Shown: one piece after another, positions 18,001 through 26,135 of the stretch
Numbering within the stretch: position 1 is the stretch's first letter
How the letters are laid out: every line of letters begins with the position of its first letter
DNA from: Kerstersia gyiorum
GTDB taxonomy: Bacteria > Pseudomonadota > Gammaproteobacteria > Burkholderiales > Burkholderiaceae_B
Direction: 5' to 3'
Assembly: GCF_004216755.1 (NCBI RefSeq)
Contig: NZ_SGWZ01000001.1
Span: forward strand, 558,001 to 622,000
DNA: 64,000 bases
The notes under the pieces: generated by a model
Databases searched by the model: none
What the model saw: the letters and a program-made list of their open reading frames with translations, nothing else
What the model was told of the DNA's origin: nothing
Position numbers and translations under genes: made by a program

Positions 18001-19981
18001 GCAAGTCTGGAATGACGCTTCCTACGGCGCCAGCGAAGCTGCCACGGTCGTGTCTGCGCCGTTGGTGGCGGAACTGGCTGCGCCGCGTTTCCTGGCCGGC
18101 GGCGACCGCAGCACCCTGGCGCTGGATCTGCATAATCTGTCTGGTGCAGTCCAGGATCTCGATATCAAGTTGGAGTTCAGCGGTTCGCTGGCGGCTGATG
18201 GTGAGCGCGCCAAGGGCACCAGGCTCAAGTTGGCCAATGGCGCCAAACGCACGTTGGACATCCCGATCAAGGCCGTGGGTGGCTTCGGCCAGGGCACTGT
18301 CGCCGTGAAGATCAGTGGCCTGAAGGTGGACGACGATGCCAGCGGCACCCTGGCGCGCGACTGGCAGATCGGTGTGCGTCCGGCCGTGCCCGCGCAGACA
18401 CGCAAGTTCCGGGCCGTCCTGCCGGCGGCGGGTGAGGCCTGGACCCTGCCTGCCGATATGGATGGTGGCTGGCAGGAGGGCGGCCTGCAGGCCGTGCTCG
18501 ACCTGTCATCGCAACCGCCGCTGAATGTCGCCGAACAGGTGCGGGAACTGATTGCCTATCCGTACGGTTGCACCGAGCAGACCGTCAGCGGGCTTTACGC
18601 TTCGCTGTACCTGGACCAGGCGGCGCTCATGCGTCTGGGCGTGAAGAGCGAACCGGACGAGCAGCGTCGCAAATCGGTAGATATCGGTATCCAGCGTCTG
18701 CTGTCCATGCAGCGTGCCGATGGCGCCTTCGGCTTGTGGAGCCCGGAGTCGCCCGAGGCGCACTGGGTGACGGTGTATGCGACTGATTTCCTGCTGCGCG
18801 CCAAGGCGCAGGGACACGAGGTGCCCGCCTTCGCGCTGGAACAGGCAACCCGCAAGCTGCAGTCCTACCTGACTGACGGCAATGTTGGCCTGGACTTTCA
18901 CTCGGAGCGGCCGGCACATGCGATCTTCGCCGTGCGCGCCTATGCCGGATCGGTGCTGGCGCGCAGCAAGCAGGCGCCGCTGGCCAGCCTGCGCGCGCTG
19001 TTCGAGCGCAGGGACGTGGCGCTGTCCGGCCTGCCGCTGGCGCATCTGGGCCTGGCCCTGATCGCCATGGGCGACAGCCAGCGCGGAGAAATTGCGTTGC
19101 GCGAGGCACTGGGCAAGCAACGTCCGGAAAACTATTGGCTGAATGATTACGGCAGCCAGCTGCGCGACGGGGCCGCCATCCTGCAACTGATGCTGGAAAG
19201 TGACGCCTTGCCGACCGAGCGCAATCAGCTGTTGTTGTCGGTCGCAGACCTGATGCACGATAAGCGCTGGCTCTCGACGCAGGAACGTGCCTCCTTGCTG
19301 CTGGCCGCAGTGCGGCTGGATCAATCGACCCAGCCGCGCTGGACCGCCACCTGGGAAGCCGGTGCCAGCAGCGAGACGATTTCTTCCGATCGCGCTCGTG
19401 GCGTCATGGTGCCTGCGGCAGACCTGGCAGGCCATGCCCTGACGCTGCGCAATGAGGGCGAGACGGAACTGTACGCAGGCCTGACGCTGCGCGGCTATCC
19501 GAAAACCGTGCCACAGGCGCAAAGCAACGGCATCTCCATCCGGCGCCAGTACCTGGATACGGCAGGCAATGCAATCAACCTTGCCGATGTCCGCAGTGGC
19601 GAGCTGATTCTGGTATCCATCAGCGTGCGCGCTGATATTTACGTGCCCGATGCGTTGGTCGTGGACCTGTTGCCTGCCGGCCTGGAGCCGGAAAACCAGA
19701 ACCTGGCAAATGCCTCCGCCAGCTTGGAGCAAGCTGGGGGGCAGGTCAATGATCTGTGGCAGCGGGCGATGCAGACCAACATCATCCACCAGGAATACCG
19801 GGATGATCGCTACGTGGCGGCGCTGCCGTTGTCGCCCAACACGAACACCAGCCTGTTGTACCTGGCGCGCGCAGTGACGCCGGGCATCTATCTGGTGCCG
19901 CCGCCCTTTGTCGAGTCTATGTACACGCCGTCGCGCAATGGCCTGGGTGCGGCGCCAGGGCGCATGACCATCAAGCCCTGA
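15029..19981 (+). CDS. yfhM: Bacterial alpha-2-macroglobulin lipoprotein
   Basis: A 1650-residue periplasmic protease-trapping protein, the same size as E. coli YfhM/ECAM. The N-terminus is a lipoprotein signal with lipobox LVLAAC (Cys-19), so it is probably anchored to the inner membrane. An N-terminal MG1-like region and multiple macroglobulin (MG) domains follow, then a bait-region zone. The thioester motif CTEQ is at residues 1181-1184 inside an alpha-alpha toroid domain rich in 'LxxxxxLPLAHLGLALIAMGD'-like repeats. The cysteine and glutamine needed for the internal thioester are both present, so it belongs to the thioester-competent class. pbpC starts 77 bases after the stop. This pairing is widespread and is thought to protect the cell while PBP1C repairs damaged wall. 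Confidence 0.95.
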   Translation: MSFRTLAVALSLLVLAACDRSSDTQAPAPATSPTAASEQQAPAASAPRAELSAEERAELARVYAGRWLEVLDISEIQQDGAATLAVTFSAPLDPQQKLDNYLSVSDQSSGKVDGAWQLSRNLMTATLGPLSPRRTLDVTVSAGLSSLGGTRLQKDNRETIKTRDADPVVGFASSGSLLPTELVDGLPVMALNVDKVNVDFFRVRPENLVSVLEYGNIRGGMDLWDADYLTRSADLVYSGRFDLHTKPNIRETVLLPLGSIEPLKQPGVYFAVMQRAGSYQYSLPTTLFSLSDIGLSVHRYHDRMLVLTQALTGGKPKSGVEVSVHDKDGKVLASGSTDSHGMLELPQKEEARLVIAQQDGQTTLLRLATSVLDLSEFKVQGPPSGSLNFFMFGPRDLYRPGETVPINALLRDADGKPVAAQPVAVEVMQPDGNVRLRFTWTADSGGLYQRDLALPSDVQAGLWTVQARTGNGDVHTYTFHIEDFMPERMSLALEEPAELLQPADEVAFGIEARYLYGAPAGGNRLSGQIYVAPLREAVAALPGYQFGRVDETGLTQTIELEPSVLADDGTAVISQPSQWREVRSPVQITLQASVQETGGRPVTRRQSVAVWPAERLPGVRLVNVDSDGSVDADSLAEFNFVLADREGKRLASKGLIVRLVRERRDYYWSYGGSDGWGYRYDEKHFVVDERTLDVAAGQSAEAGFMVEWGPYRVEVEDPVTGLVSSERFWAGYRWQDTGEGSGVVRPDQVALTLDKASYRAGDVAKVTVAPPVAGSGYLMVESAEGPLWWQAIDVPAEGQVFEIPVARDWDRHDLYISALVLRPGERKTVQTPKRAVGVLYLPLSREDRKLNVTLEAPGQMRPERALTTRVQVKDEQGKPVANAHVLLSAVDVGILNITEFKTPDPYTAFFGRKRYGVDQMDMYGRLIEGGNLRQASLAFGGDATSTPGGLPPLTTVRLVSLLAAPVKTSEEGYVDVNVDVPDFNGELRVMAQVWNDASYGASEAATVVSAPLVAELAAPRFLAGGDRSTLALDLHNLSGAVQDLDIKLEFSGSLAADGERAKGTRLKLANGAKRTLDIPIKAVGGFGQGTVAVKISGLKVDDDASGTLARDWQIGVRPAVPAQTRKFRAVLPAAGEAWTLPADMDGGWQEGGLQAVLDLSSQPPLNVAEQVRELIAYPYGCTEQTVSGLYASLYLDQAALMRLGVKSEPDEQRRKSVDIGIQRLLSMQRADGAFGLWSPESPEAHWVTVYATDFLLRAKAQGHEVPAFALEQATRKLQSYLTDGNVGLDFHSERPAHAIFAVRAYAGSVLARSKQAPLASLRALFERRDVALSGLPLAHLGLALIAMGDSQRGEIALREALGKQRPENYWLNDYGSQLRDGAAILQLMLESDALPTERNQLLLSVADLMHDKRWLSTQERASLLLAAVRLDQSTQPRWTATWEAGASSETISSDRARGVMVPAADLAGHALTLRNEGETELYAGLTLRGYPKTVPQAQSNGISIRRQYLDTAGNAINLADVRSGELILVSISVRADIYVPDALVVDLLPAGLEPENQNLANASASLEQAGGQVNDLWQRAMQTNIIHQEYRDDRYVAALPLSPNTNTSLLYLARAVTPGIYLVPPPFVESMYTPSRNGLGAAPGRMTIKP

Positions 19982-20057
19982 CAGGCCGGATGGCAATGGG
20001 CAAGGTGCAACAGGGTGCGGGAGCAGGGCCGCACCCGACAGGAAGGGCCGCACGGCC

Positions 20058-22394
20058 GTGAGCGCGAAGCGAGCCGGCCATTGGCGCCGCCGGTGCGCCT
20101 GGGCGGCGGCAGGCCTGCTGGTGGCCGTGGCGCTGCTCTGGCTGGCAGACCGCTGCTTTCCCTTGCCCATGCCTGCGGCCGCGACGGCTCGGGTCGTGCT
20201 GGCCGAAGACGGCACGCCGCTGTGGCGCTTTGCTGATGCCGATGGTGTCTGGCGTTACGAGGCCAGGCGCGAGGATATATCGCCGTACTACATCGAAGCC
20301 CTGTTGGCCTATGAGGACCGCTGGTTCTGGCAGCATCCGGGCATCAATCCGGTCGCACTGGGCCGCGCCACCTGGCTTAACCTGCGTTATGGCCGGGTCG
20401 TTTCCGGCGGCAGCACGATTTCCATGCAGGTGGCGCGCCTGCTGGACCCGCATCCTCGTACGGTGGCCGGCAAGCTGCGCCAGGTATGGCGTACCTTGCA
20501 GTTGGAATGGCACTATTCCAAGGAAGATATTCTCGAGCTCTACCTTAATCGGGCGCCTTTTGGCGGGGTGCTGGAAGGCGTGGCGGCCGCCAGCTGGACA
20601 TACCTGGGTAAATCCCCGGCGGAGTTGAGCCGTGCCGAGGCGGCGTTGCTGGCAGTGCTGCCGCAGGCTCCCAGCCGGCTGCGGCCAGATCGCCATCCGG
20701 AGCTGGCGCAGCAGGCGCGCGACAAGGTATTGGCGCGCATGGCCGAACAGGGCATCTGGAGCGCGGCGGAGGTCGAGGAAGCCCTGATGGAACCGGTGCA
20801 CCTCTTTACCCTGCCCAGGCCGCAGGCGGCGCCGTTGTTGGCGCGCAGGCTGGTGCAGCAGCAGGGGGCGGCCCCGGTGATACGCACCACCATAGATGGC
20901 ATGCTGCAATTGCGTATTGAACAGGCCATGCAGCGCTGGAAAGCCACCTTGCCGCCGCGCGTATCCGCAGCGGTGCTGGTGATAGAGCATGACACCATGG
21001 CCGTGCGCGCCTACGCCGGGTCGGTGGATTTTCTGGATACTGCCCGCAACGGGCAGGTCGATATGGTGACGGCGATACGCTCGCCTGGTTCCACTCTCAA
21101 GCCCTTCCTGTTTTCACTGGCGCTGGACGAAGGCCTGATCCATTCTTCCTCGTTGCTGCAGGATGTGCCGCGCCACTATGGCGAGTACCGGCCACAGAAC
21201 TTCGCTGCGGATTTTTCCGGGCCGGTGTCGGCAGCCGAGGCGCTGTCGCGTTCGCTGAATCTGCCCTTGGTGCAATTGCTCGAAGCCTATGGCCCGGTGC
21301 GCTTCGCCACCGAGTTGCGCGAAGCCGGGCTGCCTTTGCGCCTGCCGCAGCAGGCAGTGCCCAATTTGTCGCTGATCCTGGGCGGTGCCGGTACGTCACT
21401 GGAGCAGTTGGTTGCGGCCTATAGCGTCTATGCCCGGGGTGGCAACATGGCGGCGCCGCGCTATGCGGATGACGACCCGCTGCTTGAGCGTCGCCTGATT
21501 TCTCCCGGTGCCGCATGGATTACGCGCCAGGTGCTGAGCGGCCGCCTGACGCCGGACCAGCCGGCGGCAGGCGCCAATGCCCTGGCCTGGAAAACCGGCA
21601 CGAGCTATGGATTCCGTGATGCCTGGGCGGTGGGTGTCGGGCCGCGCTATCTGATCGGTGTCTGGGTCGGCCGTCCCGATGGGGCACCGGTGGCTGGGCA
21701 GTTCGGGCAGGCTGCTGCGGCGCCGCTGCTGTTTCAGATACACCGGCTGGCGCATCGCGAGAGTGCCAGCCTGGCCCGGCAGATGGCGGCTGGTGCCCCG
21801 GCACAGGTCGGGACGGCGCGCATCTGCTGGCCCTTGGGGCAGCCGATGCCGGAAGGCAGCCCGGATTGCCGCCAGGCGCGCCAGGCATGGGTGCTCGATG
21901 GCGTTACGCCGCCGACGCTATTGGCGGGCGACCAGCGTCCTGGCGCCGGCCTGCTGCTGGATTACTGGGTGTCTGCCGCAGGCTTGCGAGTGGCGGCGGC
22001 CTGCCCTGGGGCGCGGCCAGCCAGCATGGTGGCCTGGCCGCAGCCGCTGGAACCCTGGTTGCCGCGACAGGAACGCCTGTCCGCGCGCCTGCCCGGTGTC
22101 GACCCGGCCTGCCCGCCACCGGTTGTGGATACCGGCACGCCATTGGTGATCCTGGGCGTGCGCGAGGGTGACCGCCTGCGCCGCCCGGCGCGCAGTCAGG
22201 CACCGGTGACGCTCAACCTGAGCGCGCTGGGCGGCAGCGGCCAGCGCTGGTGGTACATGAATGGCCGGGCATTGCAGGAACGCGAGCTGGCAGGACTGCT
22301 GAAAGTGGCGCTGCGCCAGCCCGGACGCTACCGCATCACCTTGCTGGATGAAGCTGGGCAGACCGCCAGCGTGGGTTTCGAGGTGCTGGAGTAG
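20058..22394 (+). CDS. pbpC: Penicillin-binding protein 1C (transglycosylase/transpeptidase-like)
   Basis: A 778-residue bifunctional class A PBP anchored by one N-terminal transmembrane segment (about 12-33). The GT51 transglycosylase domain shows EDRWFWQHPGINP and GGSTISMQVARLL. The penicillin-binding domain shows SPGSTLKPF (Ser of SxxK) and KTGTSYGFRDAWAVG. A C-terminal beta-rich PBP1C-specific domain ends at VGFEVLE. The start is GTG, read as Met; no ATG is better placed. It follows the alpha-2-macroglobulin gene on the same strand, the standard partnership. Confidence 0.96.
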   Translation: MSAKRAGHWRRRCAWAAAGLLVAVALLWLADRCFPLPMPAAATARVVLAEDGTPLWRFADADGVWRYEARREDISPYYIEALLAYEDRWFWQHPGINPVALGRATWLNLRYGRVVSGGSTISMQVARLLDPHPRTVAGKLRQVWRTLQLEWHYSKEDILELYLNRAPFGGVLEGVAAASWTYLGKSPAELSRAEAALLAVLPQAPSRLRPDRHPELAQQARDKVLARMAEQGIWSAAEVEEALMEPVHLFTLPRPQAAPLLARRLVQQQGAAPVIRTTIDGMLQLRIEQAMQRWKATLPPRVSAAVLVIEHDTMAVRAYAGSVDFLDTARNGQVDMVTAIRSPGSTLKPFLFSLALDEGLIHSSSLLQDVPRHYGEYRPQNFAADFSGPVSAAEALSRSLNLPLVQLLEAYGPVRFATELREAGLPLRLPQQAVPNLSLILGGAGTSLEQLVAAYSVYARGGNMAAPRYADDDPLLERRLISPGAAWITRQVLSGRLTPDQPAAGANALAWKTGTSYGFRDAWAVGVGPRYLIGVWVGRPDGAPVAGQFGQAAAAPLLFQIHRLAHRESASLARQMAAGAPAQVGTARICWPLGQPMPEGSPDCRQARQAWVLDGVTPPTLLAGDQRPGAGLLLDYWVSAAGLRVAAACPGARPASMVAWPQPLEPWLPRQERLSARLPGVDPACPPPVVDTGTPLVILGVREGDRLRRPARSQAPVTLNLSALGGSGQRWWYMNGRALQERELAGLLKVALRQPGRYRITLLDEAGQTASVGFEVLE

Positions 22395-22618
22395 CATCTT
22401 TGCCATGGTCCTGCCTCAGCGGCACTGGGACAGTTCAGGGGCATGCATCGGGCAGGTCGGTGTGGACGCCACGATTGGGAATTAGGAAATAGGGAAAGCG
22501 TTGTTCTGATTTCCGCCATGCATGGGTAGCATGACTCTTTCGCCTTGCTGCCCCGGGCTGCCGCTGTCAGGCTGTCCGCGTCGTCCAGGCATCGTTGTGG
22601 AATAGGTATCACGCCGTT

Positions 22619-23206
22619 ATGTCTATCATCGCGATAGCGGGCAGCCCGTCGGCCCGCTCACGTTCAAATGCCCTGTTGCGCTATGCCGCGCAGGCGCTTT
22701 CGCAGCAACATGGTTCAGTGGACAGCCTGGGAATCCGCGACGTCAGCGCGGAAGACCTGGTCCATGGCAACTATGCCAGTGAAGATGCCGCCAGGCTGCG
22801 CCAGCGCGTCACGCCGGCACGTGTCGTCCTGATCGCCACGCCGGTCTACAAGGCATCGTTTGCCGGCGGCCTCAAGGCCTTGCTGGACCTGCTGGACCAG
22901 ACCGCGCTGGCGGGCAAGATCGTATTGCCCCTGGCGACGGGCGGCAGTGCCGCGCATCTTCTGGCGCTGGAATACAGCCTCAAGCCAGTGCTGTCTGCGC
23001 TGGGGGCGCGCCATATCCTGGCAGGTGTTTATGCCACCGAAGCCCAGGTGCAGGTTGACGAACAGGGCAACGCGCAGCTCGACGAAGACATACGGGTAAG
23101 GCTCGATGCCGCCATCGAGGCTGTCAGCCAGCTGTTGCCGGCCCGGACTGCCCCGCGTCCCTATGACCTGGGCCGCTTGGCCAGCCAGTTGCAGCTGGCC
23201 GTCTGA
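22619..23206 (+). CDS. ssuE: NADPH-dependent FMN reductase (SsuE/MsuE family)
   Basis: A 195-residue flavodoxin-like-fold flavin reductase. The phosphate-binding loop is IAGSPSARSRSNALL, and TPVYKASFAGGLKALLD follows. In the SsuE family this enzyme supplies reduced FMN to an alkanesulfonate monooxygenase. No ssuD, ssuABC or sulfonate transporter is next to it; the only neighbour is a small TOBE protein 67 bases downstream. The ATG at 22619 begins the conserved core, so I use it rather than the one 24 bases upstream. Its partner oxygenase may lie elsewhere in the genome. Confidence 0.9.
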   Translation: MSIIAIAGSPSARSRSNALLRYAAQALSQQHGSVDSLGIRDVSAEDLVHGNYASEDAARLRQRVTPARVVLIATPVYKASFAGGLKALLDLLDQTALAGKIVLPLATGGSAAHLLALEYSLKPVLSALGARHILAGVYATEAQVQVDEQGNAQLDEDIRVRLDAAIEAVSQLLPARTAPRPYDLGRLASQLQLAV

Positions 23207-23273
23207 ATCATGCCGGGCCGGTCTGCGGCCTGTCACCTTTATTTTGGTCCCTCTGCCCCGCAGGAGCGAGAAC

Positions 23274-23489
23274 ATGACAGTTTCTTCGATTAACGCACGC
23301 AATCAGTTCCGTGGCAAAGTGAAAGCCATCATCCTTGGTCCGGTGGTCTCCGAAGTCGAGATCGAAACCCCGGCGGGCATCGTGACCTCGGTCATCACGA
23401 CCCGTTCGGTCGAAGACCTCGGGCTGGAAATCGGCACCGACGTCCTGGCTTTCGTGAAGGCCACCGAGGTGTCGGTCGCCAAGCTCTAG
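23274..23489 (+). CDS. Single TOBE (molybdate/sulfate-binding) domain protein
   Basis: A 71-residue protein that is one TOBE/Mop domain: SSINARNQFRGKVKAI at the start, VSEVEIETP and a C-terminal ATEVSVAKL. Mop-like proteins form hexamers that bind molybdate, tungstate or related oxyanions. AGGAGCGAG lies upstream of the ATG. It follows ssuE on the same strand. In other Proteobacteria, similar small proteins accompany sulfonate/sulfate-starvation genes, so an oxyanion-binding role in sulfur metabolism is an inference. The frame ends 350 bases before the HPA hydroxylase gene. Confidence 0.88.
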   Translation: MTVSSINARNQFRGKVKAIILGPVVSEVEIETPAGIVTSVITTRSVEDLGLEIGTDVLAFVKATEVSVAKL

Positions 23490-23840
23490 GCGTTTTGCGC
23501 CGACGTGTTCCAGCTGTCGCGCCTGGGGAAACCCGGGTCGCGCTGATTGCGGCCTCGCGCCCATCCTTTTTGCTTTATGCTGAACCCGATCCTGGGGCGC
23601 AGGCCAGGCTACCGGGCGGCAGACGAAAGAGATGAGGGTTTTCCCTTGGTTCATGGAAAAGTGCAATGATTGTCCGGAATATTGCATTTCGGATGCATCG
23701 TTAACATATTTATAATCTCCTCGTAATCTGCCAGGGATACCTGTTTTTTGGCGGCAAGTCTCCGTCATGCAAGGGTTTTCCATATTCCTGGCTTGCCTGG
23801 CTGCGCGTTTTCCGCAGCGGCCATTTATAAGGAGACAGAT
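23490..23840. other. Regulatory region upstream of the C2-type oxygenase
   Basis: This 351-base gap contains no gene. Its right half is unusually AT-rich for the window. It has a near-symmetric GTGCAAT...ATTGCAT pair around 23661-23688, a TTAACATATTTATAA element at 23701-23715, and a perfect -10 hexamer. It probably binds both an activator and a repressor controlling the hydroxylase genes. Confidence 0.55.
23701..23716 (+). promoter_or_regulatory. -10 box with overlapping HpaR-like half operator
   Basis: TATAAT at 23711-23716 is a perfect -10 hexamer. The best 17-base-spaced -35 is TTCGGA (23688-23693), which is poor, as in activator-dependent promoters. TTAACATATT (23701-23710) resembles one arm of the TTAACATGTTAA palindromes found upstream of hpaG1 and dctP. 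Confidence 0.5.
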
Positions 23841-25016
23841 ATGGAAAACACAATTTCCAATCCGATGCTGGAGAAGGTCAAGGCGCTGCTGCCGGAGATC
23901 GCTTCGCGTGCGGCCCAGGCTGAACAGGACCGTCAGGTGCCGGCCGAAAACATCGCGCTGCTCAAGGGCATTGGCCTGAATCGCGCCTTCCTGCCCAAGG
24001 CCTATGGCGGCCTGGAAATGTCGTTGCCGGATTTCGCGCAATGCATCGTCACCCTGGCCGGCGCATGTGCCAGCACCGCGTGGGCATTCAGCCTGCTGTG
24101 CACGCACAATCACCAGCTGGCCATGTTCCCCAAGCAGCTGCAGGATGAAATCTGGGGCGAGAACCCGGATGCCACCGCCAGTAGCAGCATCGCGCCGTTC
24201 GGCAAGATCGAAGAAGTCGAAGGCGGTGTGATGTTCAGCGGCCGCATGGGCTGGAGCAGTGGCTGTGACCACGCCGAATGGGCCATTCTGGGCTTCCACC
24301 GCCTGAACCAGGCGGGCGAAAAGGTCTACTGTTTCGCCGTGTTGCCGCGCCAGGACTATGAAATCCTGGACGACTGGTATGCCATCGGCATGCGTGGCAG
24401 TGGCTCCAAGACCCTGGTCGTGGACAAGGCCTTCGTGCCCAACCACCGTATCCAGGCAGCCAAGGACATGATGGAAGGCAAGTCTGCCGGGTTTGGCCTC
24501 TACCCGGACAGCAAGATCTACTACACGCCGTACCGTCCGTACTTCGCCAGCGGTTTTTCGGCCATTAGCCTGGGCGTGGCCGAACGCATGCTCGAAGCGT
24601 TCAAGGAAAAGACCAAGAACCGCGTGCGTGCCTATACCGGCGCTTCCGTGGGCAACTCCGTGCCGGCGTTGATGCGCCTGGCCGAGTCCACCCACCAGGT
24701 CGCCGCTGCGCGCGCGCTGCTGGAAAAGGCCTGGGAAGAGCACCGCGAGCACGGCGAAGCCAAGCGCTACCCGACCCGCGAAACGCTGACGTTCTGGCGT
24801 ACCAACCAGGCCTATGCCGTGAAGATGTGCATCGAAGCCGTGGATCGCCTGTTCGCTGCCGCTGGCGGCGGCGCCTGGTTCGAAACCAACGAAATGCAAC
24901 GCCTGTTCCGCGACAGCCACATGACGGGTGCGCACGCGTACACCGACTATGATGTCTGCGCCCAGATCCTGGGCCGTGAACTGATGGGCCTGGATCCCGA
25001 TCCCAGCCTGACCTGA
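23841..25016 (+). CDS. p-Hydroxyphenylacetate 3-hydroxylase, oxygenase component (C2 type)
   Basis: A 391-residue flavin-dependent monooxygenase with the acyl-CoA dehydrogenase fold. It resembles the Acinetobacter baumannii C2 component, which hydroxylates 4-hydroxyphenylacetate to homoprotocatechuate using reduced flavin from C1. Family features seen are FLPKAYGGLEMS, ACASTAWAFSLLCTHNHQLAMFP, GRMGWSSGCDHAEW and a conserved C-terminal helix bundle. It also resembles HsaA and IacA-like hydroxylases, so the substrate is inferred mainly from context. AAGGAGACAG upstream of the ATG at 23841 supports that start. The matching C1-type reductase follows 159 bases downstream. A second, unrelated HPA hydroxylase (HpaB) lies 3 kb away. 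Confidence 0.85.
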   Translation: MENTISNPMLEKVKALLPEIASRAAQAEQDRQVPAENIALLKGIGLNRAFLPKAYGGLEMSLPDFAQCIVTLAGACASTAWAFSLLCTHNHQLAMFPKQLQDEIWGENPDATASSSIAPFGKIEEVEGGVMFSGRMGWSSGCDHAEWAILGFHRLNQAGEKVYCFAVLPRQDYEILDDWYAIGMRGSGSKTLVVDKAFVPNHRIQAAKDMMEGKSAGFGLYPDSKIYYTPYRPYFASGFSAISLGVAERMLEAFKEKTKNRVRAYTGASVGNSVPALMRLAESTHQVAAARALLEKAWEEHREHGEAKRYPTRETLTFWRTNQAYAVKMCIEAVDRLFAAAGGGAWFETNEMQRLFRDSHMTGAHAYTDYDVCAQILGRELMGLDPDPSLT

Positions 25017-25175
25017 TGTACCGTGAGCCGGCCTGCCGGCCTGCGCTGTCCGGTGGGGCGGCGCCAGGGCGGCAGGCCGGCTCACCTGGACTGCCTGCTG
25101 CTGGCGGGCAGTCGTTTTCCATCATGAGGGCGCAGCGCGACAGGCGCCGCATGCCATGGATGGCAAGGAGACGAT

Positions 25176-26135
25176 ATGACACAAGCCTCTCAGACGGGTA
25201 CTTCGATTGACCCGCGAGTCCTGCGCCGCGCGCTGGGCAACTTCGCAACCGGCGTGACGATCGTGACGGCCAGCTCGCCCAGCGGCGAGCGCACCGGCGT
25301 GACCGCCAACAGCTTCAACTCGGTATCGCTGGACCCGCCGCTGGTGCTGTGGAGCCTGGACAAGCGTGCCGGCAGTTGCGCCGTATTCGAGCAGGCCAGC
25401 CATTTCGCCGTCAACATCCTGGCATCGGACCAGATTCCGCTGTCCAATCAGTTTGCCCGCCCCAGCGCCGATAAGTTTGCCGGGGTGGCTGTGCGTGAAG
25501 GCCACGGCGGCAGCTTGCTGCTCGATGGTTGCGCCGCCAGCTTCCAGTGCGAAAAGCACCAGGTGATCGACGCCGGGGACCACTGGATTCTGATCGGCCG
25601 CGTGCTGGAATTCGAAGATGGCGGCCAGGCACCGCTGCTGTATCACCAGGGTGCGTATTCCATGGTCTTGCCGCATCCGCATGGTGCGCGCGGCGAGAAT
25701 GCGGCTCCCCAGCTGCCCAGTGGCTACCAGTCGCGTCTGCGCGACAATTTCTACTACCTGATGACGCAGGCCGTGCGCCGCTACCAGGAAGACTACCAGC
25801 CCGAGCAGCTCAAGACTGGCTGGCGTGCCGGGGAAGCGCGCCTGCTGATGGTGCTGGACCCGGTGCAGCCGTTGAGCCTGGGCGCGTTGGTGCGCGAGGC
25901 GGACATGCCGATGCGCGAGATCGACGGCGCGCTGGCCTTGTTGCGCGAACGCGGCCTGGTACAGGACAGCGCCGATGGCGTGCTGCTGTCCGACGCTGGC
26001 GCGGCGGAGGCCAAGGCGGTCTGGGAAGTGGCCCAGGCGCAGCAGGAGCGTGTATTTGGTAATTTCAGCCCGGCGCAGTTGCATGCCTTCCGCACCGTGC
26101 TGTCCGCTGTCATCGACTCGCAGCCTCGTTCCTGA
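25176..26135 (+). CDS. p-Hydroxyphenylacetate 3-hydroxylase reductase (C1) with MarR-like domain
   Basis: A 319-residue NADH:FMN oxidoreductase. Residues about 15-165 are a flavin reductase-like (split-barrel) domain with RALGNFATGVTIVTA, GVTANSFNSVSLDPPLVLW and a GDHWILIGRV segment. Residues about 185-315 are a MarR-like winged-helix region (MTQAVRRYQEDYQPEQLK...GALVREADMPMREID). This two-domain layout and length match the A. baumannii C1 protein, where HPA binding to the C-terminal domain speeds flavin reduction. GCAAGGAGACGAT lies upstream of the ATG. It is the only flavin reductase in the island, so it may serve both oxygenases. Its last 26 bases overlap the end of the convergent hpaA gene. 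Confidence 0.88.
   Translation: MTQASQTGTSIDPRVLRRALGNFATGVTIVTASSPSGERTGVTANSFNSVSLDPPLVLWSLDKRAGSCAVFEQASHFAVNILASDQIPLSNQFARPSADKFAGVAVREGHGGSLLLDGCAASFQCEKHQVIDAGDHWILIGRVLEFEDGGQAPLLYHQGAYSMVLPHPHGARGENAAPQLPSGYQSRLRDNFYYLMTQAVRRYQEDYQPEQLKTGWRAGEARLLMVLDPVQPLSLGALVREADMPMREIDGALALLRERGLVQDSADGVLLSDAGAAEAKAVWEVAQAQQERVFGNFSPAQLHAFRTVLSAVIDSQPRS

Noticed and set aside
13919..18133. A 1404-codon open frame on the minus strand opposite lipA and the alpha-2-macroglobulin gene
   Set aside because: Its translation is rich in His, Gln, Arg and Ala without any domain, as expected for the antisense shadow of GC-rich codons; the sense genes are unambiguous.
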